Part shown: positions 55,551 to 63,733 of the stretch, piece by piece
Layout: every line of letters starts with the position of its first letter
Numbering within the stretch: the first letter of the stretch is position 1
Notes under the pieces: model-generated
Databases searched by the model: none
Told to the model about the DNA's origin: nothing
What the model saw: the letters and a program-made list of their open reading frames with translations, nothing else
From: Bacteroides sp. 224
GTDB lineage: Bacteria; Bacteroidota; Bacteroidia; Bacteroidales; Bacteroidaceae
Length of the DNA stretch: 64,000 bases
Direction of reading: 5' to 3'
Assembly: GCF_010500995.1 (NCBI RefSeq)
Contig: NZ_QVMK01000012.1
Span: forward strand, 62,001-126,000
Made by a program: the position numbers and the translations under genes

Positions 55551-56111
55551 TTATTCATCTATAATTTCAGCATCCACTATATCTGTAGTAACCGGTGTTT
55601 TTGGTTTTTTATTGATAAAACGAAACCAATTAATCAATTCTGATATAGCATAAACAATTCCGGAAGCTCCAATAATTATAAAAGCTGTATTGCGAGCATC
55701 TGTAGGATTAAATAAAATAAATACCCCCGCAATGGTAATAAGTAAAGGCAGCACATAGAAACCAACAGGCACCGCTGTCCATTTACGAGCCGTAAACAAC
55801 GAATACAATTGCTGTATACCTCCCAGCAATAAGACTATTCCCAACAGAATCATTAATATATCTACGAAAAGCGCCGGAACAATCACCAAAATTAATCCCA
55901 GCAAAACACTTCCAATAGATGCTATAGGGAAATTGCGAGAAGTTTGATTACTTTTATTGGCAAAATAGCTAATTACACCAAACAATCCCGGAACCAAAAA
56001 CAATATTCCAATGGTTATAACAAGGTAAACAACAGCCAAATCGGGCCATATTACCAATACCAACCCAATAATTAGTGCACAAATAGCACGTATAAATGAA
56101 TAATTCATCAT
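55551..56111 (-). CDS. DUF308 / HdeD-like membrane protein
   Basis: 186 residues with about six membrane helices in three pairs (ALIIGLVLVIWPDLAVVYLV, GLILVIVPALFVDIL, FYVLPLLITIAGVFILFNP), the DUF308/HdeD arrangement. A hydrophilic C-terminal tail from about residue 160 ends VDAEIIDE. HdeD-type proteins are linked to acid resistance in enterobacteria; the function here is unknown. It is convergent with the polysaccharide locus, with 68 bp between them. Confidence 0.85.
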   Translation of the reverse strand: MMNYSFIRAICALIIGLVLVIWPDLAVVYLVITIGILFLVPGLFGVISYFANKSNQTSRNFPIASIGSVLLGLILVIVPALFVDILMILLGIVLLLGGIQQLYSLFTARKWTAVPVGFYVLPLLITIAGVFILFNPTDARNTAFIIIGASGIVYAISELINWFRFINKKPKTPVTTDIVDAEIIDE

Positions 56112-56325
56112 AAATTATAGCTATCAATAATTCAACATTACTTTATTATATAAAAGTAACACATATAAATGCACCATATCCGAGCTGCACCTATATATTT
56201 AGAGTTTATTAACCGAGTTTAGAATCCCAGGCGGATTCGAATACATTATCCTTTTATGCTGAATATCAGAAAGATATGGTTTTCTAAAATTGCAATTCGG
56301 TCAACTTTCGGTCAATACTTATAGT

Positions 56326-56506
56326 TTATGCTATCGGTTTAACGATTTCAATCTTCTCTTGTTCCATTTTGAATTTGTTCAGTATAGAAGGCGTATGCTT
56401 CCTTATCGAACTGTTCTCGGCTGGGCGTTCCATGTGCGCCAAACTCCTTTTCAAGTTCTGCGCTTATGTCAGTCAGTATGTTTTCATTTGTACTCATATC
56501 TTCCAT
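56326..56506 (-). pseudogene. Broken XRE-type antitoxin, HTH region deleted
   Basis: The minus-strand frame from the ATG at 56504-56506 encodes 52 residues beginning MEDMSTNENIL and including ELEKEFGAHGTPSREQF and KEAYAFYTEQI, the N-terminus of a common Bacteroides HTH_3/XRE antitoxin. The expected helix-turn-helix is absent; the frame stops at 56348. In another frame the sequence immediately continues as KIEIVKPIA to a stop at 56326, which resembles the C-terminal end of the same family. An internal deletion with frameshift is the simplest reading. It lies 12 bp after the AAA/DUF4143 gene. Confidence 0.6.
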
Positions 56507-56518
56507 TACTGACAAAGT

Positions 56519-57703
56519 TTAAAACAACTTCCTTATATCCATCAAGAAGAAATCTTCAACAGCTATACCGCCATCACCGACAATAAATGAGGATTGAGGA
56601 TTAAATAGTTGTCTGAATTTATCTAATCCTTCTGTTTTTTTCTCCGCATTGCTCTTGACTTCAATAGCTACTACGGAGCGCTTCTTCCGTAGAATGAAAT
56701 CCACTTCATCATTGCGTTCACGCCAGTAGAATACCTCAAAACGATGAATAAATGCTTGACTGACGAGATAGGCACCGATACCCGATTCAAAGATATGTCC
56801 CCATGCTTTACGGTCAAGAATAGCTTGTTGAAAAGTGAATGAACTATACACCATTTTCAATGCGTTATTGTAAACCTGCAATTTGGGAATACTTGCTTTT
56901 CGCCTTGCCATATCCATACTGAATTTCTGAAGTCCGCAAAGTAGTCCGCTCTCATCCAGCAAATTGATGTACCCTGCCAAAGTTGCCGTATTACCTGCAT
57001 CTTGCAACGAACCAAGCATTTTATTCAAAGAAAGCAAGCTCCCGGAGTAAGCTGCTCCTAACTCGAATGTTTGACGAAGCAAAGCTGGTTTGCTTATGGG
57101 AGTATCCATCAAAATGTCTTTATTGATAGTTGCGTCAATAATGGATGATTGGATATATTGCTGAAAACGATCATTATCATCAATTAAAGAGGCAGCACCG
57201 GGATAACCACCGTAGAACAGATATTGGTCAAGCGAGAAACCGAAACATTCTTTCATTTCTTGATAGCTCCAGTGGCTCATGCGGATTTCTTCGAATCGTC
57301 CAGCCAATGATTCTGACAATCCCTTTTCCAATAATACGCGACTGCTACCAAGAAGCAAAACTTTGATGTTGCGGTCATGGAATGTATCATCATCCCACTC
57401 TTTTTTTACGACTTCACTCCAGTTCGCAATTTTTTGTATCTCATCTATGACAAGGATGATGCTGTCCTGTCCTTTACTCTCTTTCAGGCTGCGAACCGCT
57501 GCCCAACAATTGGAAATCCAAGCACTGTTCGTAGCCGGAACATTGTCGGCAGAAAAGAATTGGTAAGGAGCATCCAAATCTTTTAGCACTTGCTTGACTA
57601 CTGTCGATTTGCCTATCTGTCGAGCACCCATTACGACTTGAATAAACCTTCGCTGCTCTTCAAGCCTATTCTTAATTGTTTGATATTCTGCCCTTTTGTA
57701 CAT
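56519..57703 (-). CDS. AAA ATPase with DUF4143 domain
   Basis: 394 residues. An AAA_14-type ATPase domain carries the P-loop GARQIGKS (residues 26-33), a Walker B IILVIDEIQKI and a sensor region VLLLGSSRVLL. A C-terminal DUF4143 domain follows, with the nuclease-like motif VDFILRKKRSVVAIEVKSNAEK. Many Bacteroidales encode such proteins, whose role is unclear; the D...E.K pattern suggests nuclease ancestry. Transcription likely starts from a -7 box at 57747-57754 beside repeated TACGCA sites. Confidence 0.9.
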   Translation of the reverse strand: MYKRAEYQTIKNRLEEQRRFIQVVMGARQIGKSTVVKQVLKDLDAPYQFFSADNVPATNSAWISNCWAAVRSLKESKGQDSIILVIDEIQKIANWSEVVKKEWDDDTFHDRNIKVLLLGSSRVLLEKGLSESLAGRFEEIRMSHWSYQEMKECFGFSLDQYLFYGGYPGAASLIDDNDRFQQYIQSSIIDATINKDILMDTPISKPALLRQTFELGAAYSGSLLSLNKMLGSLQDAGNTATLAGYINLLDESGLLCGLQKFSMDMARRKASIPKLQVYNNALKMVYSSFTFQQAILDRKAWGHIFESGIGAYLVSQAFIHRFEVFYWRERNDEVDFILRKKRSVVAIEVKSNAEKKTEGLDKFRQLFNPQSSFIVGDGGIAVEDFFLMDIRKLF

Positions 57704-57715
57704 AGCTTTACATTT

Positions 57716-57754
57716 TACGCAGTGGAGTGCGTATTTCTACGCAGTGCAAATATA
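57716..57754 (-). promoter_or_regulatory. Promoter and operator-like repeats for the AAA/DUF4143 gene
   Basis: The minus strand reads TATATTTG (57747-57754), a perfect TAnnTTTG. TACGCAGTG occurs directly at 57716-57724 and 57738-57746, 22 bp apart, with an inverted TGCGTA (57727-57732) between. The second copy abuts the -7 box, so a bound protein would block initiation. Confidence 0.55.
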
Positions 57755-57775
57755 ATAAATACATTTGGTTTATAA

Positions 57776-57851
57776 GTTCAACACAAGCTTAAAACGAAAT
57801 TCCGCTACGCTACATTGCGTTTAAGCCCTTGATTGTTATAGGCAGTATATT
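57776..57851 (-). other. attC-like imperfect palindrome 1 (downstream of UXS-like gene)
   Basis: On the minus strand, ATAACAATCAAG and GGCTTAAACG pair imperfectly with CGTTTTAAGC and CTTGTGTTGAAC. The last box GTTGAAC fits the integron R' consensus GTTRRRY. The size (about 75 bp) and position 3' of a gene suit an attC site, but no integrase gene is in the window, and an ordinary hairpin is possible. Confidence 0.3.
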
Positions 57852-57869
57852 GTATCGTTTTTGCATATC

Positions 57870-58802
57870 TTATCTATTTTTACGAAAGTACTCAATTGTT
57901 CTTATTAATCCGTCTTTCAATTCTATTTTAGGTTGCCAATCTAATATTTCTTTTGCTAATGATATATTTGGTTGACGCTGTTGTGGGTCATCTTGAGCAG
58001 CAGGTAAAAATATAATTTTTGATTTAGAATTTGTCAAATAGATTATTTCTTCGGCTAATTTTAGAATGGAAAATTCTGTAGGATTTCCAATATTCACAGG
58101 TGAAACAAAGCTATCTGCTGTATTCATTAAACGAATCAAACCGTCAATCAAATCATCTACATATTGAAAACTGCGCGTTTGTTCTCCGCTTCCATAAATT
58201 GTTATATCCTTATTTTGCAATGCTTGAATAATAAAATTTGAGACTACTCGCCCATCATTTTCCTGCATGCGAGTTCCATAAGTGTTAAAAATACGTGCAA
58301 TTTTGATTCGAACATTATTTTGTCGGTAGTAATCCATAAATAAAGTTTCAGCACAACGTTTACCTTCATCATAACAAGAACGAATTCCTATTGGATTAAC
58401 ATTTCCCCAATATGCTTCATTTTGTGGGTGAATTTTTGGGTCGCCGTAAATTTCACTTGTTGAAGCCTGTAAAATTTTTGCTCTCGAACGTTTTGCTATA
58501 CCCAAAAGATTGATTACACCCAACGTAGAGGTTTTTATGGTTTTTATTGCATCATATTGATAATGAAAGGGTGAAGCAGGACAAGCCAAATTATAAATTT
58601 CGTCAATTTCGATAAAATAAGGTTCGCAAATATCGTGTTCAATTATTTCAAAATTCGGATTATTAATTAAATTTTCAATATTTTTTTTGTTTCCAGTGAA
58701 ATAATTATCCATGCATATAACATTATTTCCTTCATTTAGCAATCTTTCGCATAAATGAGAACCGACGAAACCTGCTCCACCTGTTATTAATATTCGTTTC
58801 AT
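57870..58802 (-). CDS. NAD-dependent epimerase/dehydratase, UDP-glucuronate decarboxylase-like
   Basis: 310 residues of the extended SDR family. The NAD-binding [10 protein letters not shown] is at residues 8-17, the active site has STSEIYGDP and Tyr144-x3-Lys148 (YDEGK), and [20 protein letters not shown] with [15 protein letters not shown] closely follows UDP-xylose synthase. It would convert UDP-glucuronate to UDP-xylose, or make a related 4-keto sugar. It ends a leftward cluster of radical SAM and GT2 genes and overlaps the GT2 gene by 4 bp. Confidence 0.88.
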   Translation of the reverse strand: MKRILITGGAGFVGSHLCERLLNEGNNVICMDNYFTGNKKNIENLINNPNFEIIEHDICEPYFIEIDEIYNLACPASPFHYQYDAIKTIKTSTLGVINLLGIAKRSRAKILQASTSEIYGDPKIHPQNEAYWGNVNPIGIRSCYDEGKRCAETLFMDYYRQNNVRIKIARIFNTYGTRMQENDGRVVSNFIIQALQNKDITIYGSGEQTRSFQYVDDLIDGLIRLMNTADSFVSPVNIGNPTEFSILKLAEEIIYLTNSKSKIIFLPAAQDDPQQRQPNISLAKEILDWQPKIELKDGLIRTIEYFRKNR

Positions 58803-59758
58803 AAAGCTGTTATTTCTTCCGTTTTATCAAAGTAAGCGTAATATTCAGGGATTTCATTGAGCAAAGTAGTCTCGCCTTGTCCATATCTTCTGAATTGACG
58901 ATTAAAAGATTTTAGATTTTGAAACAAATTTGTAGTATAACCATAGTTATGAGAAATGACCATTTGTGAGTTGTATTTTATTGCAAAACCATTTTGATTT
59001 GCACGAAAACAAAATTCAATATCTTCACCTGCTGGCAGTGGAAATTCTTCATTAAAATTTACATCTTCAGCTACTTGTCGAGTTATTGCTAAATTTGCAG
59101 TTGTACCATATAGGAGTTGTTCGCTGTTAATAAATTTTCGACCGTTTAATGTTCCGTTTATGTTGTGATATATTCCAAACCAATTTTTATCGTAAGAAAT
59201 CGTATTACCAGACAAGATTTGAGCTTTTTTTGAATTTTGAAATTCTGAAATAATTGCTTCGATCCAATTTTTAGAAAGGATACAATCGGTATCAGTAAAG
59301 GCTATTACATCAGAATTATTCTCGAGAGCAATCTTTTTTCCAAAATTCCGTGCTTTGGCAGGACCTGAATTTTCAGGTTGCCGATAAACTTGTATGTGTT
59401 TGGGAAAAGAATATTCAATGGGAGAACAATCGTCAACTATAATAACATTATTCGGACTAATTGATTGCTTTGAAATTGATTGCAAAAGATTTTCAATATC
59501 ATTTATGTCTTTCTGATTTTTGATATAAGTTGGAACAACAATGCTAATTGTCGGATTCTGCGGAATATTATTTGCTATCGGTAAAGGGAAATCAATGTAT
59601 TGATAATTATTATTGTTTTGTTTTGTGCTATATTTCTTGAAAGCGATTATTTCAATTATTTTGGTTAATAAAAATTTGATTTGGAATGGATTGTTTGATA
59701 ATCTTTCATACCAATAATCTAAAATTTTACCGTAGGGTACATTTGATAGAGAACTCAT
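58799..59758 (-). CDS. GT2 family glycosyltransferase of the radical SAM cluster
   Basis: 319 residues from the ATG at 59756-59758 ([20 protein letters not shown]); a longer frame to 59845 overlaps the upstream gene and is rejected. After a ~75-residue N-terminal extension come [56 protein letters not shown] and the acceptor-side [18 protein letters not shown], then [12 protein letters not shown]. This last half recalls GT2 enzymes that act beside radical SAM proteins, such as MftF of mycofactocin; the resemblance is by eye only. AT-rich composition. Confidence 0.85.
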   Translation of the reverse strand: MSSLSNVPYGKILDYWYERLSNNPFQIKFLLTKIIEIIAFKKYSTKQNNNNYQYIDFPLPIANNIPQNPTISIVVPTYIKNQKDINDIENLLQSISKQSISPNNVIIVDDCSPIEYSFPKHIQVYRQPENSGPAKARNFGKKIALENNSDVIAFTDTDCILSKNWIEAIISEFQNSKKAQILSGNTISYDKNWFGIYHNINGTLNGRKFINSEQLLYGTTANLAITRQVAEDVNFNEEFPLPAGEDIEFCFRANQNGFAIKYNSQMVISHNYGYTTNLFQNLKSFNRQFRRYGQGETTLLNEIPEYYAYFDKTEEITAL

Positions 59759-59760
59759 AT

Positions 59761-60687
59761 TTAAACTCCTAAATTGGCACAATTCTGACAATAATAAAAA
59801 CACTTGTGAGAGTGAAGAAACACGTTTCGTTCTTTGCTCTCCCATATTTCGCTCAACGATTGATTAAAAATATTCCCATAAACATAAGGATTGAACATAT
59901 TGCAAGGGGTTATTGTGCCATCATGTAAAATACACAATTCTTTGTCTAACGCAGGGCATTGTTTCATCGATCCATGCGTTTTTGTCTGCCTTTCCGCTTT
60001 CAATTTGATTCCTGCAAGTTGATCGGGATACAAATATTGTAAATTTGAATTTTCGTATAATTTTCGGACTTGCTTAAACTGTTCTATAATTGTTTGGTAA
60101 TTCAGTTTTACACTATCAACAAATGGTTCAATACCCTCGTCTCTACGAATTGTATTATACAAAATATGACAATTATTTTCAAAGGCAAATTGTGCCATCT
60201 CATATATGCGAAGTATATTTGTTTCTTGTATTGTAAAAACAATAAATGGTCTATTTCGTAAAGTTTTCAGTTGTTTGATATTAGATTCTATAAATTGAAA
60301 ATTTGCTCCTTTTCTAATTGCAGATAATTCATTTGCTTTTGGACTGTCCATCGAAATGAAAAGTTGAACACCATTTGTAATCAAAGCATTGATTATTTCA
60401 TCATTGTTGAATGAGAAGTTGGAAAATAGATTGATATTTAATTGCGGAAAATACAACTTTGTATAGTTTAGAATTTTCACAAAATCAGGGTGAATTGTAC
60501 TTTCTCCGCGACCATTCAACCTAATTATTCTTGTTTTCTCTCCTATTTGGTGTAGCAGGGTTCGGTACTTGTCAAATGACAAAAATTTATCTTTATTGAA
60601 TGGGTTCGTTTCTTTGCCAAACCCACACATTGTACAACTCAAATTGCAGTTAAAACTTAATTCTATAATTATTTCTTCAAAATTCAT
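59761..60687 (-). CDS. Radical SAM/SPASM-type protein
   Basis: 308 residues from the ATG at 60685-60687 (MNFEEIIIELSF), overlapping the upstream stop as ATGA; longer frames lack a rationale. The 4Fe-4S/SAM motif is Cys14-x3-Cys18-x2-Cys21 (CNLSCTMC) and RLNGRGEST supplies the GGE-type SAM contact. C-terminal cysteines (QCPALDKELC, TPCNMF, KCFYYCQNC) fit a SPASM or twitch auxiliary cluster domain. Such enzymes modify peptides, proteins or sugars. No short precursor-peptide gene is evident nearby. Confidence 0.85.
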   Translation of the reverse strand: MNFEEIIIELSFNCNLSCTMCGFGKETNPFNKDKFLSFDKYRTLLHQIGEKTRIIRLNGRGESTIHPDFVKILNYTKLYFPQLNINLFSNFSFNNDEIINALITNGVQLFISMDSPKANELSAIRKGANFQFIESNIKQLKTLRNRPFIVFTIQETNILRIYEMAQFAFENNCHILYNTIRRDEGIEPFVDSVKLNYQTIIEQFKQVRKLYENSNLQYLYPDQLAGIKLKAERQTKTHGSMKQCPALDKELCILHDGTITPCNMFNPYVYGNIFNQSLSEIWESKERNVFLHSHKCFYYCQNCANLGV

Positions 60688-61523
60688 GATTCTTTTATAT
60701 TGCATTTTAAAACTTTGCAAGGCAAATTGCAAACTGTCATTTTTTTACTCACAAATAATGTATAATCAGAAATCAAAATATCATCAATTCTCTGAGTGTG
60801 CAAATTTCCAAGCGGGTTATGGCATTCTTTGATCCATGATTGCTGAAAACAAGTAAATACATCTCCATTTTGCATAATTGAAAGATTTCTATTTACTGAA
60901 AAACATTGTTGTCCTTCATTTGGTGGAATTATTTGTTTAGCTTCAGTCTCCGACCAAGAACCATTAAAACCATCAGAAATATAGTCTTGAATAGAATGAT
61001 AAATATTTTTCTGTTTAGCATATTCTGCAACTTGGGCTATATGCGATTTTGTTTCTTTTGAATATACAGATTGAATACTAATCTTGCTGGGATTTAGGAC
61101 TGTTGTTGCATGTTCTAAATTTTGAAAAACAATGTCGTATGAATTTGTTCCTCTCACAAATTTCCAAAATTTTCTATCCAAAGTGTCTATGGAGAATACA
61201 ATATGAATGTTGTAGTTTGCGATTTTATCAATGAAATTTTTATCTGCTAAGACTCCGTTTGTAACAATTGTCGTTCTTATGGAAGTTTCAGAAATTCCTT
61301 GAAGTATGTCACAAAATTCCATTTTAAAAAGTGTGGGTTCTCCGCCAACTATACAAAACTCTTTTGCTGTTGAAATACTTTTCAAAGCAGTTATAATTTT
61401 TTCTACGGGCAATCGTGTGGCATTGTCTTTATTCTTCCAATGAGAACATTTGGTACATCGTTGATTACATTCGTTAGTAATCATATAATATATGCTTGTT
61501 ACTTTGTAAAAATTATTTTTCAT
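60684..61523 (-). CDS. Radical SAM protein
   Basis: 279 residues. The radical SAM cluster motif is Cys19-x3-Cys23-x2-Cys26 (ECNQRCTKC), followed by EFCIVGGEPTLF, the GGE SAM-binding motif, and a TIM-barrel-like core (TTIVTNGVLADKNFI, HIVFSIDTLDRKFW). C-terminal cysteines (GQQCFSVN, VFTCFQQSW, MTVCNLPCKVLKC) resemble a SPASM domain. It is the first gene of the four-gene leftward cluster with rSAM 2, GT2 and the UXS-like enzyme, and starts about 40 bp after an attC-like site. AT-rich composition. Confidence 0.86.
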   Translation of the reverse strand: MKNNFYKVTSIYYMITNECNQRCTKCSHWKNKDNATRLPVEKIITALKSISTAKEFCIVGGEPTLFKMEFCDILQGISETSIRTTIVTNGVLADKNFIDKIANYNIHIVFSIDTLDRKFWKFVRGTNSYDIVFQNLEHATTVLNPSKISIQSVYSKETKSHIAQVAEYAKQKNIYHSIQDYISDGFNGSWSETEAKQIIPPNEGQQCFSVNRNLSIMQNGDVFTCFQQSWIKECHNPLGNLHTQRIDDILISDYTLFVSKKMTVCNLPCKVLKCNIKES

Positions 61524-61555
61524 TTTTTTTCATTATGGCATTACGTTTCCCTATA

Positions 61556-61625
61556 TTGCCTACAACGTCCGTCAGCTTGGTGCTGTATCCCGAAGGGTAT
61601 TGCACCAAACTGACAGTTAGCTGAA
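61556..61625 (-). other. attC-like imperfect palindrome 2
   Basis: GTCAGCTTGGTGC (61571-61583) pairs with GCACCAAACTGAC (61602-61614), one wobble on the minus strand. On the minus strand the outer boxes read AGCTAAC and GACGTTGTAGGC. These resemble attC R'' and R' boxes but deviate from the strict GTTRRRY rule. It lies 33 bp before the radical SAM start, where a cassette junction would be expected. Confidence 0.35.
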
Positions 61626-61667
61626 GTCGTTCTTGAAAACGGCTTTTTACAGTCGGGCGGATCAAGT

Positions 61668-61950
61668 TATTGCAACTAAAACATTGGATAAATTTCCATA
61701 AATTCCCGATTTATGAAGTTTAATTCCAATGGTAAAAGTATAAAAAATCTGCTTAACTTTATGATTTACAAGAAAAAGGATTGACTTTGTCGTTTTTTTC
61801 TTGTAACTTCGCTCAAGCTTTTCAAGCGATCAGCTTGTGAAAATCGTAACTTTTCAGCAAATCTCTTTTGCTAAGCTTGAAGCGAGAAAATCTATCCTTG
61901 ATTTTCCCTAAAATGAATCCAATCTCTCAAATACTTTTTTAGTTGCAATA
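61668..61950. repeat. AT-rich segment with 14-bp terminal inverted repeats
   Basis: TATTGCAACTAAAA (61668-61681) and TTTTAGTTGCAATA (61937-61950) are perfect inverted copies around 255 bp with no ORF. The interior contains AAGCTTTTCAAGCGATCAGCTT-type short inverted words. It could be a small non-autonomous element or the body of an ORF-less integron cassette. Confidence 0.5.
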
Positions 61951-61965
61951 CGCGCTCGATTGCAG

Positions 61966-62097
61966 CTAACGTCCGGCGGCTTGCTGTAGTGCGGGGTTCA
62001 CAAATGTTCACGCGAGCGTGAACGCTTGAAAGTCCGACAGGACTTTCTGCGGGCATATGCCCCGCATTACAGCAAACCGCTTGTTGCCCGTTCGGCA
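61966..62097 (-). other. attC-like imperfect palindrome 3
   Basis: GGCGGCTTGCTGTAGTGCGGGG (61975-61996; shown here as the arm) pairs with CCCCGCATTACAGCAAACCGC (62060-62080), with two mismatches/wobbles. The interior holds two small hairpins (GTTCACGC/GCGTGAAC and AAAGTCC/GGACTTT). On the minus strand it ends GGACGTTAGCTGC, one base off the R' consensus. It begins 4 bp after the stop of the leftward gene at 62102, the standard place for a cassette attC. Confidence 0.45.
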
Positions 62098-62101
62098 TTG
62101 T

Positions 62102-63118
62102 TTATAATTCCTTTTTCATTGAATTGTTCTTAATTGCTTTTCGACATCTTTTTACTCGTTCTGCATTATCAAAACTTGCTAACCCTAAATCAAAAAAGAT
62201 AGAATCTTGTAACTTAAAATCTCCCCAGCGTAATTTCCTATCAACTTTTTTCGCTCTATCAAAAAGTTCTTCAAAATCATCATCAACTTGCAATTCACGC
62301 CTTTTAGCTTCTTGATATGCAGTTGCCAATATTTTTAATTCTGTTTCCAATTCAGGTTGTTTCAACTGCGAGTGTTGTTCAAAGATATTTTTTAATTCTT
62401 GATATTTCCCTTGGTCTGAATATGCAGTCAGAAGATCGAAATAGAATTTATGTCCCAAATTTTTGTGTTCACATAATTTCATGGATTCTTCCATATTATG
62501 TTTTGTTGCATAGTTTCTTACCAAGGATGATTTAGTTATTGATACTTCATATCTATTGGTTGCAGGCTTGCTTTTTTTGAAATATTTGAAGTAATTTTCG
62601 ACATCGCCTTTCATCGCAAAATGTTTGAGAAAGATTAGATAGCCCATATCAAAATTATCCTCCTCTTTGAATATGATTGTTTTTTTGAAATTTGGAATAA
62701 ATTTTTCAGCCGTTTCAATATCATTCAAAACAACACAATTGCTTATAATATGCTTAAGAACGTGATTAAATATTATATCGTCATTCACAATTCTTTTTGC
62801 AAAATCTAATATTTGTATTTCATCATAATTTGCAAAATCAAGTAAGACTAAAAGTGCATCGAGCCAATCCAAGGAATATGTGATAGATTTTTTTGGGCAA
62901 TCTCTTAGCATATCTTCGAAAGAGTGTCTGTCGCCATCTTTGTAACCCAAATCTCCAATCCCTAAATTTCGCCCTTGATAGGGGAGTTTTGAAATTTTGC
63001 GTAATGTAGATAAAACGAATTTATCATTACCTTCAACTTTTTGACTTCCATTGGCTCTGTTATTGTTATTTAATGCTTCTATACAAAATAGTATAGATTG
63101 CTCAAGTTCTTGTTTCAT
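62102..63118 (-). CDS. Helical-repeat hypothetical protein
   Basis: 338 residues, no signal peptide or membrane segment. From about residue 70 onward it is a series of paired helices with TPR/PPR-like spacing (DEIQILDFAKRIVNDD, NDIETAEKFIPNFKKT, KGDVENYFKYFKKSKP, GKYQELKNIFEQHSQ). The sequence is rich in Lys, Asn, Phe and Ile and is AT-rich at DNA level. I do not recognise a named family; it may serve as a protein-interaction scaffold. It is a lone leftward gene immediately followed by an attC-like palindrome, as in an integron cassette. Confidence 0.75.
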   Translation of the reverse strand: MKQELEQSILFCIEALNNNNRANGSQKVEGNDKFVLSTLRKISKLPYQGRNLGIGDLGYKDGDRHSFEDMLRDCPKKSITYSLDWLDALLVLLDFANYDEIQILDFAKRIVNDDIIFNHVLKHIISNCVVLNDIETAEKFIPNFKKTIIFKEEDNFDMGYLIFLKHFAMKGDVENYFKYFKKSKPATNRYEVSITKSSLVRNYATKHNMEESMKLCEHKNLGHKFYFDLLTAYSDQGKYQELKNIFEQHSQLKQPELETELKILATAYQEAKRRELQVDDDFEELFDRAKKVDRKLRWGDFKLQDSIFFDLGLASFDNAERVKRCRKAIKNNSMKKEL

Positions 63119-63461
63119 ATATTATACCAATCATACCTAAATTTGGAAATAGTATGCACTTTGGAGTAACACACTATTTCTTGTCTAATTTTCAAAAGTA
63201 CTAAATATCTGAAAAACGACCTAATTTATAGCACAAAACCTCTATTTAAACTTCTCCATATTCCTATTTCCAAGAATCTTACTATCACATTAAAACATAA
63301 CATTAGCGTTCACATAACCTCAAGATAGAAAACTGGTAACCTATCTTGGAAAAGTATAAATAATGCAGGTTAAGCCCATATACGATAAAAGTATATTTCT
63401 TTGTGCTGAAATCTATTTTCATTTCACCTACAAACTATTATCTTTCCAGGCAAAAGTTATT

Positions 63462-63547
63462 CGTCCACCCGCGGGTGGACGCAACGTACTCCACGGGTGG
63501 ACGCAAAGTACCCCGCGGGTGGACGCAACGTACTCCGCGGGTGGACG
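63462..63547. repeat. Palindromic word array, 22-bp period (array 3)
   Basis: A perfect 20-bp palindrome CGTCCACCCGCGGGTGGACG (63462-63481) is followed by three near-identical 22-bp units at 63481-63502, 63503-63524 and 63525-63546. The word CGGGTGGACG begins at 63472, 63494, 63516 and 63538. It is GC-rich in an AT-rich gap. Same design as arrays 1 and 2. Confidence 0.92.
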
Positions 63548-63680
63548 AATAATTTTCAGAAGGAAATAAAATAGATTTTGCATAAAAAACAAATAGATTA
63601 CGCATAGAAAATAAATAGTTCTCTTAATCCAAATAACTTATGAGATATTATATGATTCCCCGAAAAAAATCTTCAAAAGC

Positions 63681-63711
63681 TTTGGAATATTAAACAATAT
63701 GCTTAATTTTG
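63681..63711 (+). promoter_or_regulatory. trp operon promoter
   Basis: TTTG at 63681-63684, a 19-bp spacer, and TAATTTTG at 63704-63711: an exact match to the Bacteroides -33/-7 promoter. The start would be near 63717, about 17 nt before the leader-peptide ATG. Confidence 0.85.
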
Positions 63712-63733
63712 CCCCATAATTCAAACAAAACGT

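Larger units (their letters stand above)
61524..62101. other. Gene-free interval with two attC-like palindromes
   Basis: About 580 bp. It contains two imperfect palindromes (61556-61625 and 61966-62097) that flank an AT-rich segment whose ends are perfect 14-bp inverted repeats (61668-61681 and 61937-61950). Frames through it appear to be by-products of the palindromes. I see no gene. Confidence 0.65.
63119..63733. other. Gene-free interval upstream of the trp leader
   Basis: About 615 bp, mostly AT-rich. It contains array 3 (63462-63547) and the trp promoter (63681-63711). A short frame through the array is not a gene. I see nothing else. Confidence 0.7.

Noticed and set aside
57780..57851. 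18-residue ORF downstream of the UXS-like gene as a RiPP precursor
   Set aside because: Falls within an imperfect palindrome, lacks a leader/core layout and is at the wrong end of the operon.
57870..61523. True mycofactocin cluster
   Set aside because: No MftA precursor, MftB, MftD or MftE homologue; only two radical SAM proteins and a GT2 of general resemblance.
61892..62098. 68-residue minus-strand ORF MPNGQQAV...
   Set aside because: Lies entirely in the attC-like palindrome and flank; low complexity in coding terms, no homology recalled except repeat-derived translations.
63462..63547. CRISPR array
   Set aside because: Repeat units are contiguous 22-bp tandem copies without unique 25-40-bp spacers, and no cas gene is present. 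The same applies to the arrays at 668 and 29140.
63363..63569. 68-residue ORF upstream of trp
   Set aside because: Its second half is the translated 22-bp array; no start context or promoter.
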